The notes under the pieces: generated by a model
Seen by the model: only the letters and a program-made list of their open reading frames with translations
Database searches by the model: none
Told to the model about the DNA's origin: nothing
From: Gammaproteobacteria bacterium
Lineage (GTDB): Bacteria > Pseudomonadota > Gammaproteobacteria > Pseudomonadales > Azotimanducaceae
DNA length: 64,000 nucleotides
Assembly (NCBI GenBank): GCA_009843635.1
Contig: VYDB01000123.1
Coordinates: 20,769-84,768 of the forward strand
Direction: 5' to 3'
Translations under genes and position numbers: made by a program
Part shown: positions 46,475 through 56,579 of the stretch, in pieces
Numbering within the stretch: position 1 is the stretch's first letter
Layout: each line of letters starts with the position of its first letter

Positions 46475-48396
46475 CGCGGCGCCACCGCCATGTCAACGCC
46501 GGGCAGCATCGGCGTCTCATCGCCAAAGCGGGCAGCGTAAATCTGGTTGAAGGCCAGCACGTTGTGAACGTAGTTGCGGGTTTCGCGAAAGGGAATGGCG
46601 TCAATCCACACGTCAAGCGCCACGCCCGCGCGCTCGCGCATCCAGCGGTCAACCCGGTGCTCGCCGGCATTGTAGGCGGCCGCCGCGAACGGCAGCACGT
46701 CATCGTAGCGCCGCAGCAGCCAGGCAATGTGGCTGGCGCCGAGGGGTATGTTGATGGCGGGATCATACAGCCCGTTGGCCGTCGGCGCGGGCAGCCCAGC
46801 GCGCTTGGCCGCCAGCCGCGCGGTGCTGGTGAGCATCTGCAGGACGCCCCGGGCGTTGGCCGATGAGCGGGCATCGGCCTCAAAGGCGCTTTCCTGGCGG
46901 GCGAAGGCCAAGAGCAGCGGCAACGGCAGGGTCGTGGCGTGGCTGGCCAGTCCAAACAGGCGTTCGTGCAGCACCGGGAACCGCAGCGCCAGGTCATCGC
47001 GCAGCTCAGCCCGATTGGCGGTGTGGATGGCGAGGGTGGTGTAGCCGATGCGCTGCACCATGGCGGTGGTGGCCCGGCGCTCTTCGACGCTGAGCCGGGG
47101 AATGACGCTGAGTAACTCCCGTCGGGCGTTCACTTCATCGCCGACGGCGAACAGTTCGATCGTGCGCCCGACCGCCGGAATGGCTAGGGTCCGCTGCATC
47201 TCCACGTCGCCGATGGTCCTCGAGGCATCGTTCATCTGCACGGCCAGGCCGGTCCGCTGCGCTGCCAGGAAGCCGTAGTAGGAGCGTTTTTCAGCCAATG
47301 AACGGTAGGCGAGGCGAGCCCGTTCCGAGTCTTCGTGGGAGGCGTCGACGGCCCGAGCCAGCCAGTACTGCCACTTGTCGCTGAAACGCTCCGCCTCCGG
47401 CAGCCGCTCGATCCAAGCTTGGAGCAGCGGCCAGTTTTGCTGTTTGAGGTAGGCGAGGGCGAAGCGCACCGCCGTTTCCGCCGAGTCCTCGGCCGTCGGC
47501 GCCCTGTCCAGCAGCCCGGCTTCGGCCAGCGCGGCGTCGATGGCTTCGTCGACGGGGCGGCGCTCGGCTTCGGAAAACCCGTGGCTGACTCGGTACTTCG
47601 CCCAAGCATCCCGGGCGGCCTCGGCGTCCCGCCCGGCCAACCGCCTCAAGCCGTGGGCGATGACGCCTCGGGACCACTCATGGTCGGTGCGGTAGCGACT
47701 GGTCCGCTCGATGTTGGCGGGATTAACGTGCACATCGTAGCGGGCCTGCGCCCAAACTCTGACCTCGGAGGAGAAAAAGCGAACCAGGTAGCGGGCCAGC
47801 AGGCGTTGGTTGGCCTCCGTGGCGAGCGTCAGGCGCCGCCAAGCGATGGCATCGTTGAGCCGTTCACGCTGCCAGATCTGAAAGATGGGATCGCAGGCCT
47901 TGGGCTGCGACTCGCCCACCGTCCAGAGCGCTTCCACGCCATCCAGCGCGGTGTCCCGTTGGCCGGTGATGTGCAGCGCCCGCAGGCGCAGGCATTGCAG
48001 CTCGACGCTGTCAGTTGGCTCGTAGTGCTTTAGGAAAGTTCGCCATTGGCCACGCGCCGCCAGGCTCTCCAGCCACTGCGAGAAGATGCGCTGGGCGCCC
48101 GGCAGGTCGGGGTAGTCGCGTCGAAAGCCGTTGACCTCGGCCGGGCTCAGGCGGCTCAAGCGCAGCCGATTGCGATGGTAGGTGATGTAGGGCGCAAGCA
48201 CGTAGTCGGCGAGCTCCTGCTGAATTTTCAGGGCCGCTGACACATGGCCCGCATGCACAAGGTCCACCGCCTTGCGGTAGGCTTGGCGCTGCTCATGAAG
48301 CGTGGTGTTTACGGCCCCGCCGGCCAACGGGCTGGTGGCCAGCAGCAGCAGAACCAAGGTCAGCCCGAGGCAGTGCCTTCCGTAAAAGGTGTTCAA
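46471..48396 (-). CDS. slt: Soluble lytic murein transglycosylase
   Basis: 641 residues. A signal peptide (GLTLVLLLLATSPLAGGA, cleavage near residue 28) sends it to the periplasm. A long alpha-helical superhelical domain follows, and then the lysozyme-like SLT domain with the catalytic glutamate E502 in FARQESAFEADARS, ARGVLQMLTSTA, and AAAAYNAGEHRVDRWM. It cleaves peptidoglycan glycan strands to give 1,6-anhydromuramyl products. Length and domain order match Slt70. It is the first gene of a two-gene unit with tatD. Confidence 0.94.
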   Translation of the reverse strand: MNTFYGRHCLGLTLVLLLLATSPLAGGAVNTTLHEQRQAYRKAVDLVHAGHVSAALKIQQELADYVLAPYITYHRNRLRLSRLSPAEVNGFRRDYPDLPGAQRIFSQWLESLAARGQWRTFLKHYEPTDSVELQCLRLRALHITGQRDTALDGVEALWTVGESQPKACDPIFQIWQRERLNDAIAWRRLTLATEANQRLLARYLVRFFSSEVRVWAQARYDVHVNPANIERTSRYRTDHEWSRGVIAHGLRRLAGRDAEAARDAWAKYRVSHGFSEAERRPVDEAIDAALAEAGLLDRAPTAEDSAETAVRFALAYLKQQNWPLLQAWIERLPEAERFSDKWQYWLARAVDASHEDSERARLAYRSLAEKRSYYGFLAAQRTGLAVQMNDASRTIGDVEMQRTLAIPAVGRTIELFAVGDEVNARRELLSVIPRLSVEERRATTAMVQRIGYTTLAIHTANRAELRDDLALRFPVLHERLFGLASHATTLPLPLLLAFARQESAFEADARSSANARGVLQMLTSTARLAAKRAGLPAPTANGLYDPAINIPLGASHIAWLLRRYDDVLPFAAAAYNAGEHRVDRWMRERAGVALDVWIDAIPFRETRNYVHNVLAFNQIYAARFGDETPMLPGVDMAVAPR

Positions 48397-48599
48397 AGCG
48401 ATTGGCCGCGCCGCCGATGGCTGCCGATAACGTACCGCTTCATTCTCTTATTTCTCTTGATCTAAGCGCAACCAAACGACAATCGAATAGACTAACTGGA
48501 AGAGCGGCGCAGTCTCAAGGTGGGCTGTGCCTGCTTAGGTCGCGTCCGTTTAGGACGCATCCGAAACCGCATCGCTGCGGTCAGGGCAACGGGAGGCGC

Positions 48600-49136
48600 A
48601 TGGACGGGATCTGGATCGGGGTCATCATCGTCGGCGTCTTGATTGTCGCCTTCGGACCCATCCTCTACGTGCTGCCAAGCAAGAAGGACCGTCGTCTTGC
48701 CGCGCTCAGGGGCGAGGCGAGGCGGCTCGGGCTGACCGTGGAGCTGAAATCGGTAACCAACCCCGATGCTGCGGCGACGGAACGGGTGACGGCTGGCGGT
48801 CGGCCGCGCGCGCCCATGCAGGCATGCGCGCGATACGCCTTGGCCTTGGATCGGATGCCCGGCCCGGCGCCCCCTTGGCGGCTGTTGCGCTCCGCCCGCG
48901 GTTGGATTGCGGATGAGGGAACGGATCTGCCTGCCGGATGGCTCGGCCAACTTCAACCGCTCATCGACGCCCTGCCTGACGACGTGGTGGCGGTCGATTT
49001 CAGCGGGCGCGACCTAGGCTGCTATTGGCTCGAACGCCCAGCGCCGGAAACCGATGCCGTCGCCAAGCTCAAGAGCGCCTTGGCGTCCATCGGCGACCAA
49101 GTGGCGGCATTGTCCGCCGATGCGGAAGCCGGCTAG
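48600..49136 (+). CDS. Membrane-anchored protein of unknown function
   Basis: 178 residues. An N-terminal hydrophobic helix (IWIGVIIVGVLIVAFGPILYVL) is followed by positively charged PSKKDRRLAALRGEARRLGL, so the rest probably faces the cytosol. The later part, ALALDRMPGPAPPWRLLRSARGW and DDVVAVDFSGRDLGCYWLER, is not recognised. GGGAGG lies just before the ATG. It is divergent from slt, and a hairpin GCGTCC/GGACGC at 48542-48558 lies in the leader. The amidohydrolase follows 45 bases later. Confidence 0.65.
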   Translation: MDGIWIGVIIVGVLIVAFGPILYVLPSKKDRRLAALRGEARRLGLTVELKSVTNPDAAATERVTAGGRPRAPMQACARYALALDRMPGPAPPWRLLRSARGWIADEGTDLPAGWLGQLQPLIDALPDDVVAVDFSGRDLGCYWLERPAPETDAVAKLKSALASIGDQVAALSADAEAG

Positions 49137-49181
49137 GCTATCATCACCACGACCCGCGGCTTGCATTCCCCAGGAGACCTC

Positions 49182-50885
49182 ATGCGGTTGCTGATCGCCC
49201 TTTTAGTCGCTGCCTCGCCACTCGCGACCCTAGCCGAGCCGCTGCGCATCTACACTGCTCGCTCCATCATCACCATGGACGAGTCGCTGCCCCGGGCGAC
49301 AGCGGTCGCGGTTGCCGAGGGACGCATCGTGGCGGTCGGCGACCTCGATTCGATGGGCGCTTGGCGCGAAGCACGCGATCACGTCATCGACCACCGATTC
49401 GCGGACAAGGTGCTGCTGCCTGGCCTGATCGACAACCATCTGCACCCGCTGATGGCGACCATGCTGCTCAACACCCGCTGGATCACCCCGCAGCGCTGGT
49501 CCTTGCCGGGCCGGGAAGTGGAACCAACCCGGGGGCGCAGCGACTATCTCGACCAGGTCGCGGCCGCGGCGGCGGAAGCCGGCGCCGGCGATGAACCCTT
49601 CATCACCTGGGGCTATCACGAGCTGTGGCACGGCGTGGTGCGCCGCGCCGATCTCGACCGGATCGCACCGCACCGCCCAGTGATTCTCTGGCAGCGGTCG
49701 TTCCACGAGGTTGTGGTCAACTCCGCCGCGCTGCAATGGCTCGGATTCGATCCGGCAGTGGATGAGGAGCCGATCGATGTGGACTTCGAGCAGGGCCTGT
49801 TCTCTGAGCGCGGGCTGTCCGCCGCCCTTGGCCGCTTGGTTCCCTTCCTGCTGACGCCGGAGCGCCGCCAAGCCGGGCTCGAAGCGGTGCGTTCGATCGT
49901 CCACCAGGGCGGCGTCACCACCATCGCCGACATGGGCGTTGGCATGTACTTTGGGCTCGAACCGGAGGCGGCCCTGCTGCGGGCGACATTCGACGGCGAG
50001 TCCTCGCCGGTGCGCATCGTGCTGGTGCCGGCAGCATCAAGCCTGCCGGACGCATCCGAACGCGACGCCTGGCTGCAGGCGTTCGAGGATTTCCCGGCGG
50101 CGGCATCACCGAAGGTGCGCATCGGCAGGCATATGAAACTGCTGGCCGACGGGGGATTCTTCGCCCAGTACATGCGCATGAATCCGCCCGGCTACATCGA
50201 CGGCCACAAGGGCAAGTGGCTGACCCCGCCCGCTGAACTGGAAGCGCTGGCCCGGCTGTTCTGGGACCGGGGTTACCAGCTTCACGTTCACGTCAATGGC
50301 GACGAGGGGATGGATGTGGTGCTCAACATCCTGGAACGCCTGCTGACTGCGAACCCACTCCCTGACCATCGCACGACCCTGCATCACGTCGGCTTTGCTA
50401 CCAACGACCAGCTCCGGCGAGCGGGCCGGCTGGGCGCGGTCATCTCCGCGCAGCCCTACTACATCTGGGCGCTGGGAGACCTCTACGCCGCCCAGGGGCT
50501 CGGCTACGACCGTGCTTCGCAGATGTCACGCATCGGTGCCATGGTGCGCAACGGCATTCCCACCTCCCTGCATTCAGACTTCACCATGGCGCCGGCGGCA
50601 CCGCTCACCTTGGCCTGGGTGGCCGTCAACCGGGTCACTTCCGAAGGCTCCCTGATGGCGCCGCCGGAACGGATCACCGTAGAGCAGGCGTTGCGCGCCG
50701 TCACCATCGATGCCGCCTTTGCGCTGCGCATGGAGCAGGAGATCGGCAGCATCGTGGCCGGCAAGCGGGCGGACTTCACCGTGCTGGAAGCCGGTCCGCT
50801 TGAGGTTGCGCCCATGCAAGTCAAGGACATTCCGGTCTGGGGAACGGTTTTCGAAGGCAGGCCCTACCCTATAGTCAGCCCCTGA
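49182..50885 (+). CDS. Exported amidohydrolase, YtcJ-like
   Basis: 567 residues. A signal peptide (MRLLIALLVAASPLATLA) precedes the amidohydrolase_3 pattern: IYTARSIITMDESLPRATAVAVAEGRIVAVG, LLPGLIDNHLHP with two metal-binding His, the barrel block KLLADGGFFAQYM, LHVHVNGDEGMDVVL, and SLHSDFTMAP near the end. It is a metal-dependent hydrolase of the composite-domain type; the substrate is unknown. AGGAG precedes ATG 49182. The last 11 bases overlap the 3' end of the AGCS symporter gene on the other strand. Confidence 0.88.
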   Translation: MRLLIALLVAASPLATLAEPLRIYTARSIITMDESLPRATAVAVAEGRIVAVGDLDSMGAWREARDHVIDHRFADKVLLPGLIDNHLHPLMATMLLNTRWITPQRWSLPGREVEPTRGRSDYLDQVAAAAAEAGAGDEPFITWGYHELWHGVVRRADLDRIAPHRPVILWQRSFHEVVVNSAALQWLGFDPAVDEEPIDVDFEQGLFSERGLSAALGRLVPFLLTPERRQAGLEAVRSIVHQGGVTTIADMGVGMYFGLEPEAALLRATFDGESSPVRIVLVPAASSLPDASERDAWLQAFEDFPAAASPKVRIGRHMKLLADGGFFAQYMRMNPPGYIDGHKGKWLTPPAELEALARLFWDRGYQLHVHVNGDEGMDVVLNILERLLTANPLPDHRTTLHHVGFATNDQLRRAGRLGAVISAQPYYIWALGDLYAAQGLGYDRASQMSRIGAMVRNGIPTSLHSDFTMAPAAPLTLAWVAVNRVTSEGSLMAPPERITVEQALRAVTIDAAFALRMEQEIGSIVAGKRADFTVLEAGPLEVAPMQVKDIPVWGTVFEGRPYPIVSP

Positions 50886-52395
50886 TCCGCTCCCAGTAGG
50901 CATCCAGGTCCCGCTTGACCAACGGCGCTAACAGGTAGAGGCCCAGCACGTTGGCCAGCGCCATGGCGAAGATCATCGCATCGGAAAAATCCAGCACCGC
51001 ATCGAGTTGCGTGGTGCAGCCGACGACCACGAAGGCGCAGAAGACGGCGTTGAAGGCCACTTTGGCGCTGCGCCTGTTGCCGAACAGATAGATGCAGCCC
51101 TCCAAGCCGTAGTAGGACCAGGAGATCATGGTCGAGTAGGCGAACAGCATGATCACCACCGCCAGCGGGTAGGGGAACCAGGGAATGACGCTGGCAAAGG
51201 CCGATGAGGTCAGCTCCACCCCGCTCATCGTGCCGTCGGTCAGCAGGGCCGGGTCATAGACGGTGACCGTGATCACCAGGGCGGTCACGGTGCAGATCAC
51301 CACGGTGTCGATGAAGGGTTCGAGCATGGCCACGAAGCCCTGGGTCAGGGGCTCCCCGGTCTTCACCGCCGCGTGGGCGATGGATGAGGAGCCGATGCCG
51401 GCCTCGTTGGAAAAGGCGGCGCGGCGAAAGCCGAGGATCAACACCGCGAAGAAGCCGCCCGTGGCGCCTTCCGGCGTAAAGGCTTGGGTCACGATGGCAC
51501 CGAGGGCGCCCGGAATGTCGGCGTAGTTGGCGCCGATGACAACCAGCGCGGTGCCGAGGTAAAGCAGCGCCATGAAGGGCACCAAGCGCGCTGTGACACG
51601 GGCGATGCTGCGGATGCCGCCGACGATGACCAGCGCCACCAGCATCGCCAGCCCCAGGCCAAACAGCCAGCCCCGGTCGGCGAATACGCTGTGTTCGCCC
51701 CCAGTCACGTTGACGAACTGAACGTAAGCCTGATTGGCTTGGAACATGCAGCCGGCACCGAGGCAACCGATGATGATGCAGACGGCGTAGTACCACGCCA
51801 TGGCCTTGCCGAGCCGCGGCAGGCGCAGTTCCTTTAGCCCCTTGTCCAAGTAGAACATCGGCCCGCCGGACACCGAGCCGTCGGCGTTCTCCTGGCGGTA
51901 CTTGACGCCTAGGGTGCATTCCACGAACTTCGAAGCCATGCCTAGAAAGCCGGCGACGATCAGCCAGAAGGTGGCCCCCGGCCCGCCGATGGAGATCGCC
52001 ACCGCCACATGCACGATGTTGCCGACGCCCACCGTGCCGGAAACGGCCGTGGTGAGGGCCTGGAAGTGGGTAACCTCTCCAGCGCCCTTCGAGTCTCCGT
52101 CCAGCTTGCCGCTCACGATGCGCATGGCATGGGCAAAGCCGCGAATGTTGATGAAGCGGAAATAGAAGGTGAAAAAAACGGCGCCGGCGATCAGCCACAG
52201 CACGATCAACGGCAATTGGGCATCGCCCACGGGCACCGCGAAGAACACGAACTCGGACATCGCCTTGGCGACGGGCTGGAAAGCCGCATCAACGACTTCG
52301 TCGATGCTTGATGCCGAGCAGCGCGCACTCCAGAGCCCCGCCACCGCCGCTGCGGCAGTTGCCGAGCCGCAAGCCGGCCACGTTCTCAGGCTCAT
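50875..52395 (-). CDS. Sodium:alanine/glycine symporter, AGCS family
   Basis: 506 residues. About eleven membrane segments and the family signatures GTVGVGNIVHVAVAISIGGPGA, CTLGVKYRQ, GGPMFYL and FSNEAGIGSSSIAHAA are visible. It imports alanine, glycine or related amino acids with sodium through the inner membrane. The N-terminus (MSLRTWPACGSATAAAAV) looks signal-like, so the mature start is uncertain; ATG at 52395 is chosen over 52446. Confidence 0.9.
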   Translation of the reverse strand: MSLRTWPACGSATAAAAVAGLWSARCSASSIDEVVDAAFQPVAKAMSEFVFFAVPVGDAQLPLIVLWLIAGAVFFTFYFRFINIRGFAHAMRIVSGKLDGDSKGAGEVTHFQALTTAVSGTVGVGNIVHVAVAISIGGPGATFWLIVAGFLGMASKFVECTLGVKYRQENADGSVSGGPMFYLDKGLKELRLPRLGKAMAWYYAVCIIIGCLGAGCMFQANQAYVQFVNVTGGEHSVFADRGWLFGLGLAMLVALVIVGGIRSIARVTARLVPFMALLYLGTALVVIGANYADIPGALGAIVTQAFTPEGATGGFFAVLILGFRRAAFSNEAGIGSSSIAHAAVKTGEPLTQGFVAMLEPFIDTVVICTVTALVITVTVYDPALLTDGTMSGVELTSSAFASVIPWFPYPLAVVIMLFAYSTMISWSYYGLEGCIYLFGNRRSAKVAFNAVFCAFVVVGCTTQLDAVLDFSDAMIFAMALANVLGLYLLAPLVKRDLDAYWERIRG

Positions 52396-52516
52396 AGGCA
52401 AACTCCAATTCAGTGGAATGGGGCTTTCGGAACGGCCGCTGGCCACAGGGTAACTGATTGGGGCGGTGACGACAGAGTGCGATGTTGTGGCCCTGCGCCA
52501 TAGGCGCGCGCCAGTC

Positions 52517-52546
52517 TTGACAGTGGTTTTGCCCTAGCCGTATAAC
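52517..52546 (+). promoter_or_regulatory. Strong sigma-70 promoter of topA
   Basis: A perfect TTGACA (52517-52522) and TATAAC (52541-52546) are separated by 18 bases in the divergent space before topA. Transcription would begin about 52552, giving a leader of about 50 bases. Confidence 0.7.
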
Positions 52547-52600
52547 GGCGCCCGTCCCTGTCTGCGCCCTTTGCGCGCGCCCCACCAACCGGAAGCAGTC

Positions 52601-55273
52601 TTGGCCCGATCACTCGTCATCGTCGAATCGCCTGCGAAGGCACGCACCATCAACCGCTACTTGGGCAAGGACTATGTGGTCAAATCCAGCGTCGGCCACA
52701 TCCGGGATCTGCCGACCGGCAAGGGTGCCAAGACCGGCGGCGCCCAGCCGCGCAGCACTGCGGCCAAGGCGCCCAAACTGTCGGCCAGTGAACGGGCCGC
52801 CCAGCGGGAGCGGCGAAAGCGGGAGCAGCTCGTGCGGCGCATGGGCGTGGATCCGGACAACCAGTGGCAGGCGGACTACGAAGTGCTGCCCGGCAAGGAG
52901 AAGGTGGTCGATGAGCTGTCCCGCTTGGCGGCACGGGCCGATGCGGTTTACCTCGCCACCGATCTGGACCGAGAGGGCGAAGCGATCGCTTGGCACTTGC
53001 GCGAAACCATCGGCGGGCACGCTGACCGCTATCGGCGCGTGGTCTTCAACGAGATCACCCGCAAGGCCATTCAGGACGCCTTCCGCTCGCCCGGCGAATT
53101 GGACATGGACCGGGTCAACGCCCAGCAGGCGCGCCGCTTCCTCGACCGGGTGGTGGGCTTCGAACTCTCCCCGCTGCTCTGGGCCAAGGTGGCGCGGGGC
53201 CTGTCGGCGGGGCGCGTGCAGTCGGTTGCGGTGCGGCTGGTGGTGGAGCGGGAGCGGGAAATTCGGGCTTTCAAGCCCGAGGAGTATTGGGAACTGTTCG
53301 CCGATCTCAAACGCCAGGACGAGGCGGAGCCGTTGCGCTTCCAAGTGGTCAAGGAGGACGGCAAGGCCTTCCGTCCCCGCAACCAAGCGGACGCGGAGGA
53401 CGCGCTTGGCCGGCTTCGACAACGCCGCTTTGATGTCAGCGACCGCACCGACCGCCCGACCAAGACCCGCCCACATCCGCCGCTCATCACCTCCACCCTG
53501 CAGCAGGCCGCCAGCGGCCGATTGGGCTTCGGCGTCAAGCGCACCATGACCTTGGCGCAGCGGCTCTACGAGGCGGGCCACATCACCTACATGCGCACGG
53601 ACTCGACCAATCTCAGCGGCGAGGCGGTGGCCGCCTGCCGCGACCACATCAAGGCTGAGTTCGGCCAGCGTTACCTGCCCGAAAAGCCCCGCTCGTACAC
53701 CAGCAAGAAGGGGGCCCAGGAGGCCCACGAAGCCATTCGCCCGACCAATGTGGCGACTCCCCCGGAGGGGCTGTCCGGCGTGGCGGAAGACGCAGCAAGG
53801 CTCTACGACCTAATCCGCCGGCAGTTCATCGCCTGCCAGATGCCGGATGCCGAGTACCTAGCCACCACGGTGCTGGCCAGTGGCGGCGAGTTCGAGTTGC
53901 GCATTCGCGGCCGCATCCAACTGTTCGACGGCCACACCCGGGCGCTGCCCTCCATGACCAGGGGGGACGACGCCAAGCCCTTGCCGGATCTCGCCGTCGG
54001 CGAAGCCTTGGCCTTGGTGGATGCGGAGGCGGTGCAGCACTTCACCAAGCCCCCGGCCCGCTACGGCGAGGCCAGCCTCGTCCGGGAGCTGGAAAAACGC
54101 GGCATCGGCCGTCCATCCACCTACGCGGCCATCATTTCCACCATCCAGGAGCGTGGCTACGTCAGCATCGTCAACCGCCGCTTCCACGCCGAGAAGATCG
54201 GCGAGCTGGTCACCGACCGGCTCGTGGAGCAGTTCAGCAACCTCATGGACTACGGCTTCACCGCTGCCCTGGAGCAGGAGCTCGACCAGATCGCCGAGGG
54301 CGAGGCCAACTGGCGGGGCGTGCTCGATGCGTTCTACGGCGATTTCAGCGCCAAGCTAACGGTCGCCCGCAGCGATGACGGCATGCGCCCCAACACCCCG
54401 ACGGAAACCGGCATCGCCTGTGCGAAGTGCGGTCGGCCCATGCAGCTGCGCACTGCGGGCACCGGCGTTTTTCTAGGCTGTTCGGGGTACGCATTGCCGC
54501 CCAAGGAGCGCTGCCAGAACACGATGAACCTCACGCCCGGCGAGGAAGCGGTGGATGTGGACATCGACGACGAAGGCGAGTCGAAGCTGCTGCGCAGCCG
54601 CCGCCGGTGCCCACGCTGCGAAACGCCGATGACCTGCTACCTGGTGGACGAGACGCGCAAGCTGCACGTCTGCGGCAACAACCCGGACTGCGCTGGTTTC
54701 GAGGTGGAGGAGGGGCAATTCCGCGTCAAGGGTTACGAAGGGCCGGTGCTCGAGTGCGACCGCTGCGGGGCGGAGATGCAATTGAAGACGGGCCGCTTCG
54801 GCAAGTACTTCGGCTGCACCGCCTGCGCCAACACCCGCAAGCTGCTGCGCAGCGGCCAGCCGGCACCGCCGAAGGCCGACCCGGTGCCGATGCCGGAACT
54901 GCGCTGCGAAACGGTGGACGACCACTACCTGCTGCGCGACGGCGCATCGGGCATCTTCCTGGCCGCCAGCCAATTTCCCAAGAACCGGGAGACGCGGGCG
55001 CCGAAGGTCGCCGAACTGCTGCCCCACGCCAATGAGCTCGACCCCAAGTTCAAGTACCTGCTCTCGGCGCCGACCGAGGATCCCGAGGGTACGCCGGCGG
55101 TCATTCGTTACAGCCGCAAAACGGCGCAGCAATACGTGCAATCCGAGGTCGACGGCAAGGCCACCGGCTGGCAGGCGTTCTACCAGGACGGCAAATGGGT
55201 GGAGCGTAAAGCGGCCAAGCGCAAGCCCGCCAAGCGAACCGGCCGCCGCGCCGCTAAATCTCGACAGGCTTGA
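52601..55273 (+). CDS. topA: DNA topoisomerase I
   Basis: 890 residues. TOPRIM domain [13 protein letters not shown] at the start and [14 protein letters not shown] at about 120-133 (metal-binding DxD); the catalytic tyrosine is Y330 in [16 protein letters not shown]. Several C-terminal zinc-finger-like modules follow (CAKC, CPRC, CDRC pairs), then a Lys/Arg-rich tail. It relaxes negative supercoils by cutting one strand. The TTG start at 52601 is chosen because GGAAG precedes it and [10 protein letters not shown] matches the family; the frame is open upstream without support. Between the TOPRIM halves is a basic loop of about 35 residues ([19 protein letters not shown]), longer than usual. 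Confidence 0.95.
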   Translation: MARSLVIVESPAKARTINRYLGKDYVVKSSVGHIRDLPTGKGAKTGGAQPRSTAAKAPKLSASERAAQRERRKREQLVRRMGVDPDNQWQADYEVLPGKEKVVDELSRLAARADAVYLATDLDREGEAIAWHLRETIGGHADRYRRVVFNEITRKAIQDAFRSPGELDMDRVNAQQARRFLDRVVGFELSPLLWAKVARGLSAGRVQSVAVRLVVEREREIRAFKPEEYWELFADLKRQDEAEPLRFQVVKEDGKAFRPRNQADAEDALGRLRQRRFDVSDRTDRPTKTRPHPPLITSTLQQAASGRLGFGVKRTMTLAQRLYEAGHITYMRTDSTNLSGEAVAACRDHIKAEFGQRYLPEKPRSYTSKKGAQEAHEAIRPTNVATPPEGLSGVAEDAARLYDLIRRQFIACQMPDAEYLATTVLASGGEFELRIRGRIQLFDGHTRALPSMTRGDDAKPLPDLAVGEALALVDAEAVQHFTKPPARYGEASLVRELEKRGIGRPSTYAAIISTIQERGYVSIVNRRFHAEKIGELVTDRLVEQFSNLMDYGFTAALEQELDQIAEGEANWRGVLDAFYGDFSAKLTVARSDDGMRPNTPTETGIACAKCGRPMQLRTAGTGVFLGCSGYALPPKERCQNTMNLTPGEEAVDVDIDDEGESKLLRSRRRCPRCETPMTCYLVDETRKLHVCGNNPDCAGFEVEEGQFRVKGYEGPVLECDRCGAEMQLKTGRFGKYFGCTACANTRKLLRSGQPAPPKADPVPMPELRCETVDDHYLLRDGASGIFLAASQFPKNRETRAPKVAELLPHANELDPKFKYLLSAPTEDPEGTPAVIRYSRKTAQQYVQSEVDGKATGWQAFYQDGKWVERKAAKRKPAKRTGRRAAKSRQA

Positions 55274-55315
55274 ACGCAACCGCTTCCCCATCATCGAGCA
55301 CTGAGGCGCACTCAA

Positions 55316-56215
55316 ATGATCGACCATCAAGCCGGCATCTTCCGTGAAGGCACCGCACACCACATCTTCATGGAGTTCAGCGTTCCCGAAGCGCCAGCCT
55401 TGCTGCCCGGGCGGTCGCTGGCGCTGGCCCCGGTGCCCGCCGGAGAGCAGGTCATCGGCTTCGGCCGAGGCTTGATGGCCGGTTTGCGCTCGCCACAATC
55501 TTCGCCCCCTTCGGCATTGACGGATTTCAACGTCGTGGCAGGCGGCGGCAAGTCCGCGCCAGCCTCGCAGCGCGACCTCTTCATCTGGCTGCACGGGGAG
55601 GCTCGCGACGAGCTCTTCGTCCGCGCCTTGGCTTGGCGCGATGCCTTGTCGGGCGTGGCGCTCTTGGAGGCGGAGGAGCACGGTTTCCGCTTCCGTGACA
55701 GCCGTGACCTGACGGGATTCGTCGACGGCTCCGCCAATCCGAAGGAGGACGCCCGCTTGACCGCCGCCTTGGTCGATGCCGGACCTCATGCCGGCGGCAG
55801 CTTCATCATGGCCCAGCGCTGGATACACGACTTGGCCGGATTCGGCGCTTTGCCGGTGGCCGACCAAGAGCGGGTGATTGGCCGCACCAAGGCGGACAGC
55901 ATCGAACTCACCGGCGACGCCATGCCGCCGGACAGCCACGTCAGCCGCACCGACATCAAGCACGGCGGCGAGGCGGTCAAGATCTACCGCCGCAGCAGCC
56001 CCGTGGGCCGAGTTGCGGACGCCGGCCTCTACTTCCTGGCGTTCAGCGCCGACCCGGACCGCTTCCGCTGGCTCCTCGAATCCATGTACGGCCTAACGGC
56101 GGATAGCCTCAGCGATCGGTTGCTGGGCCACTCCCAACCCGTGACCGGCAGCTTCTTCTACGCGCCGCCACCGTCAGCCCTACTGGCCGCCTTCGGTGAC
56201 GAGGCTGCACCTTGA
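55316..56215 (+). CDS. Dyp-type heme peroxidase, YfeX-like
   Basis: 299 residues. The distal motif GFVDGSANP at 134-142 contains the catalytic Asp of dye-decolorising peroxidases, the proximal heme ligand is probably H208 in DSHVSRTDIKHGG, and RRSSPVGRV and YFLAFSADPDRF follow. It uses peroxide to oxidise varied substrates; YfeX-like proteins lack a Tat signal, as here, so it is cytosolic unless carried in an encapsulin. No encapsulin gene is adjacent. It starts 43 bases after topA. Confidence 0.9.
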   Translation: MIDHQAGIFREGTAHHIFMEFSVPEAPALLPGRSLALAPVPAGEQVIGFGRGLMAGLRSPQSSPPSALTDFNVVAGGGKSAPASQRDLFIWLHGEARDELFVRALAWRDALSGVALLEAEEHGFRFRDSRDLTGFVDGSANPKEDARLTAALVDAGPHAGGSFIMAQRWIHDLAGFGALPVADQERVIGRTKADSIELTGDAMPPDSHVSRTDIKHGGEAVKIYRRSSPVGRVADAGLYFLAFSADPDRFRWLLESMYGLTADSLSDRLLGHSQPVTGSFFYAPPPSALLAAFGDEAAP

Positions 56216-56272
56216 CGCGGGTCGGCAACCGCCACACGCCCCTGCCCTCGGCGCACTTCGGCGCGCTTTTGA

Positions 56273-56301
56273 TTGACACTGGGCCTCGGCCTGCGTATGG
56301 T
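56273..56301 (+). promoter_or_regulatory. Sigma-70 promoter of an unassigned RNA
   Basis: TTGACA at 56273-56278 and TATGGT at 56296-56301 have the ideal 17-base spacing. It lies 58 bases after the Dyp peroxidase stop and points into a stretch without a convincing gene that ends in a strong terminator. Confidence 0.7.
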
Positions 56302-56307
56302 GCGCCG

Positions 56308-56530
56308 CCCTTGACGTCAGCAACGGACATTGCCCCTGCCATGAAACTGATTTCCCAACATTGCCGGGTCTTCCCGCGCGCCACGAGCGGGCGGGGGGAC
56401 ACGACCGTGCCAAAGGCGGCGGGGGTGCATGGGTAGTGCGCGCAGCGTCGGAAGGTGACCCATTGGGAAGCCCTTCCGTTGATTCGAAAGACCCCGAAGC
56501 GCCCTAAGGCCTTCGGGGTTTTTCTTTTTT
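56308..56530 (+). ncRNA. Probable structured RNA or leader of about 220 nt, family unknown
   Basis: This stretch of more than 300 bases between the Dyp peroxidase and the MFS gene holds no credible gene but has a full sigma-70 promoter at one end and an intrinsic terminator at the other. Possible helices are CAACGGA (56321-56327) with TCCGTTG (56475-56481), CCCGC with GCGGG near 56372-56390, and GGAAGG (56450-56455) with CCTTCC (56472-56477); the first and last are mutually exclusive. I could not match it to 6S, tmRNA, RNase P, SRP or known riboswitches. A 31-codon frame from ATG 56341 has no ribosome site. It could be a free small RNA or an attenuated leader of the MFS gene. Confidence 0.5.
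56492..56530 (+). terminator. Rho-independent terminator
   Basis: CCCCGAAG (56492-56499) pairs perfectly with CTTCGGGG (56511-56518), further stabilised by GCC/GGC inside, and is followed by TTTTTCTTTTTT (56519-56530). It ends the RNA that starts near 56308, before the MFS gene. Confidence 0.88.
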
Positions 56531-56579
56531 GGGGGGAGCGTTGACGAACGCAATCCTCACTTTTCACTTGCAGACACGA

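Noticed and set aside
48542..48558. GCGTCC/GGACGC hairpin as terminator between slt and the next gene
   Set aside because: No T-tract follows and no gene ends here; it lies in a divergent leader.
56341..56436. 31-codon leader peptide inside the unassigned RNA
   Set aside because: No ribosome-binding site and no runs of regulatory codons; the region is better explained as structured RNA.
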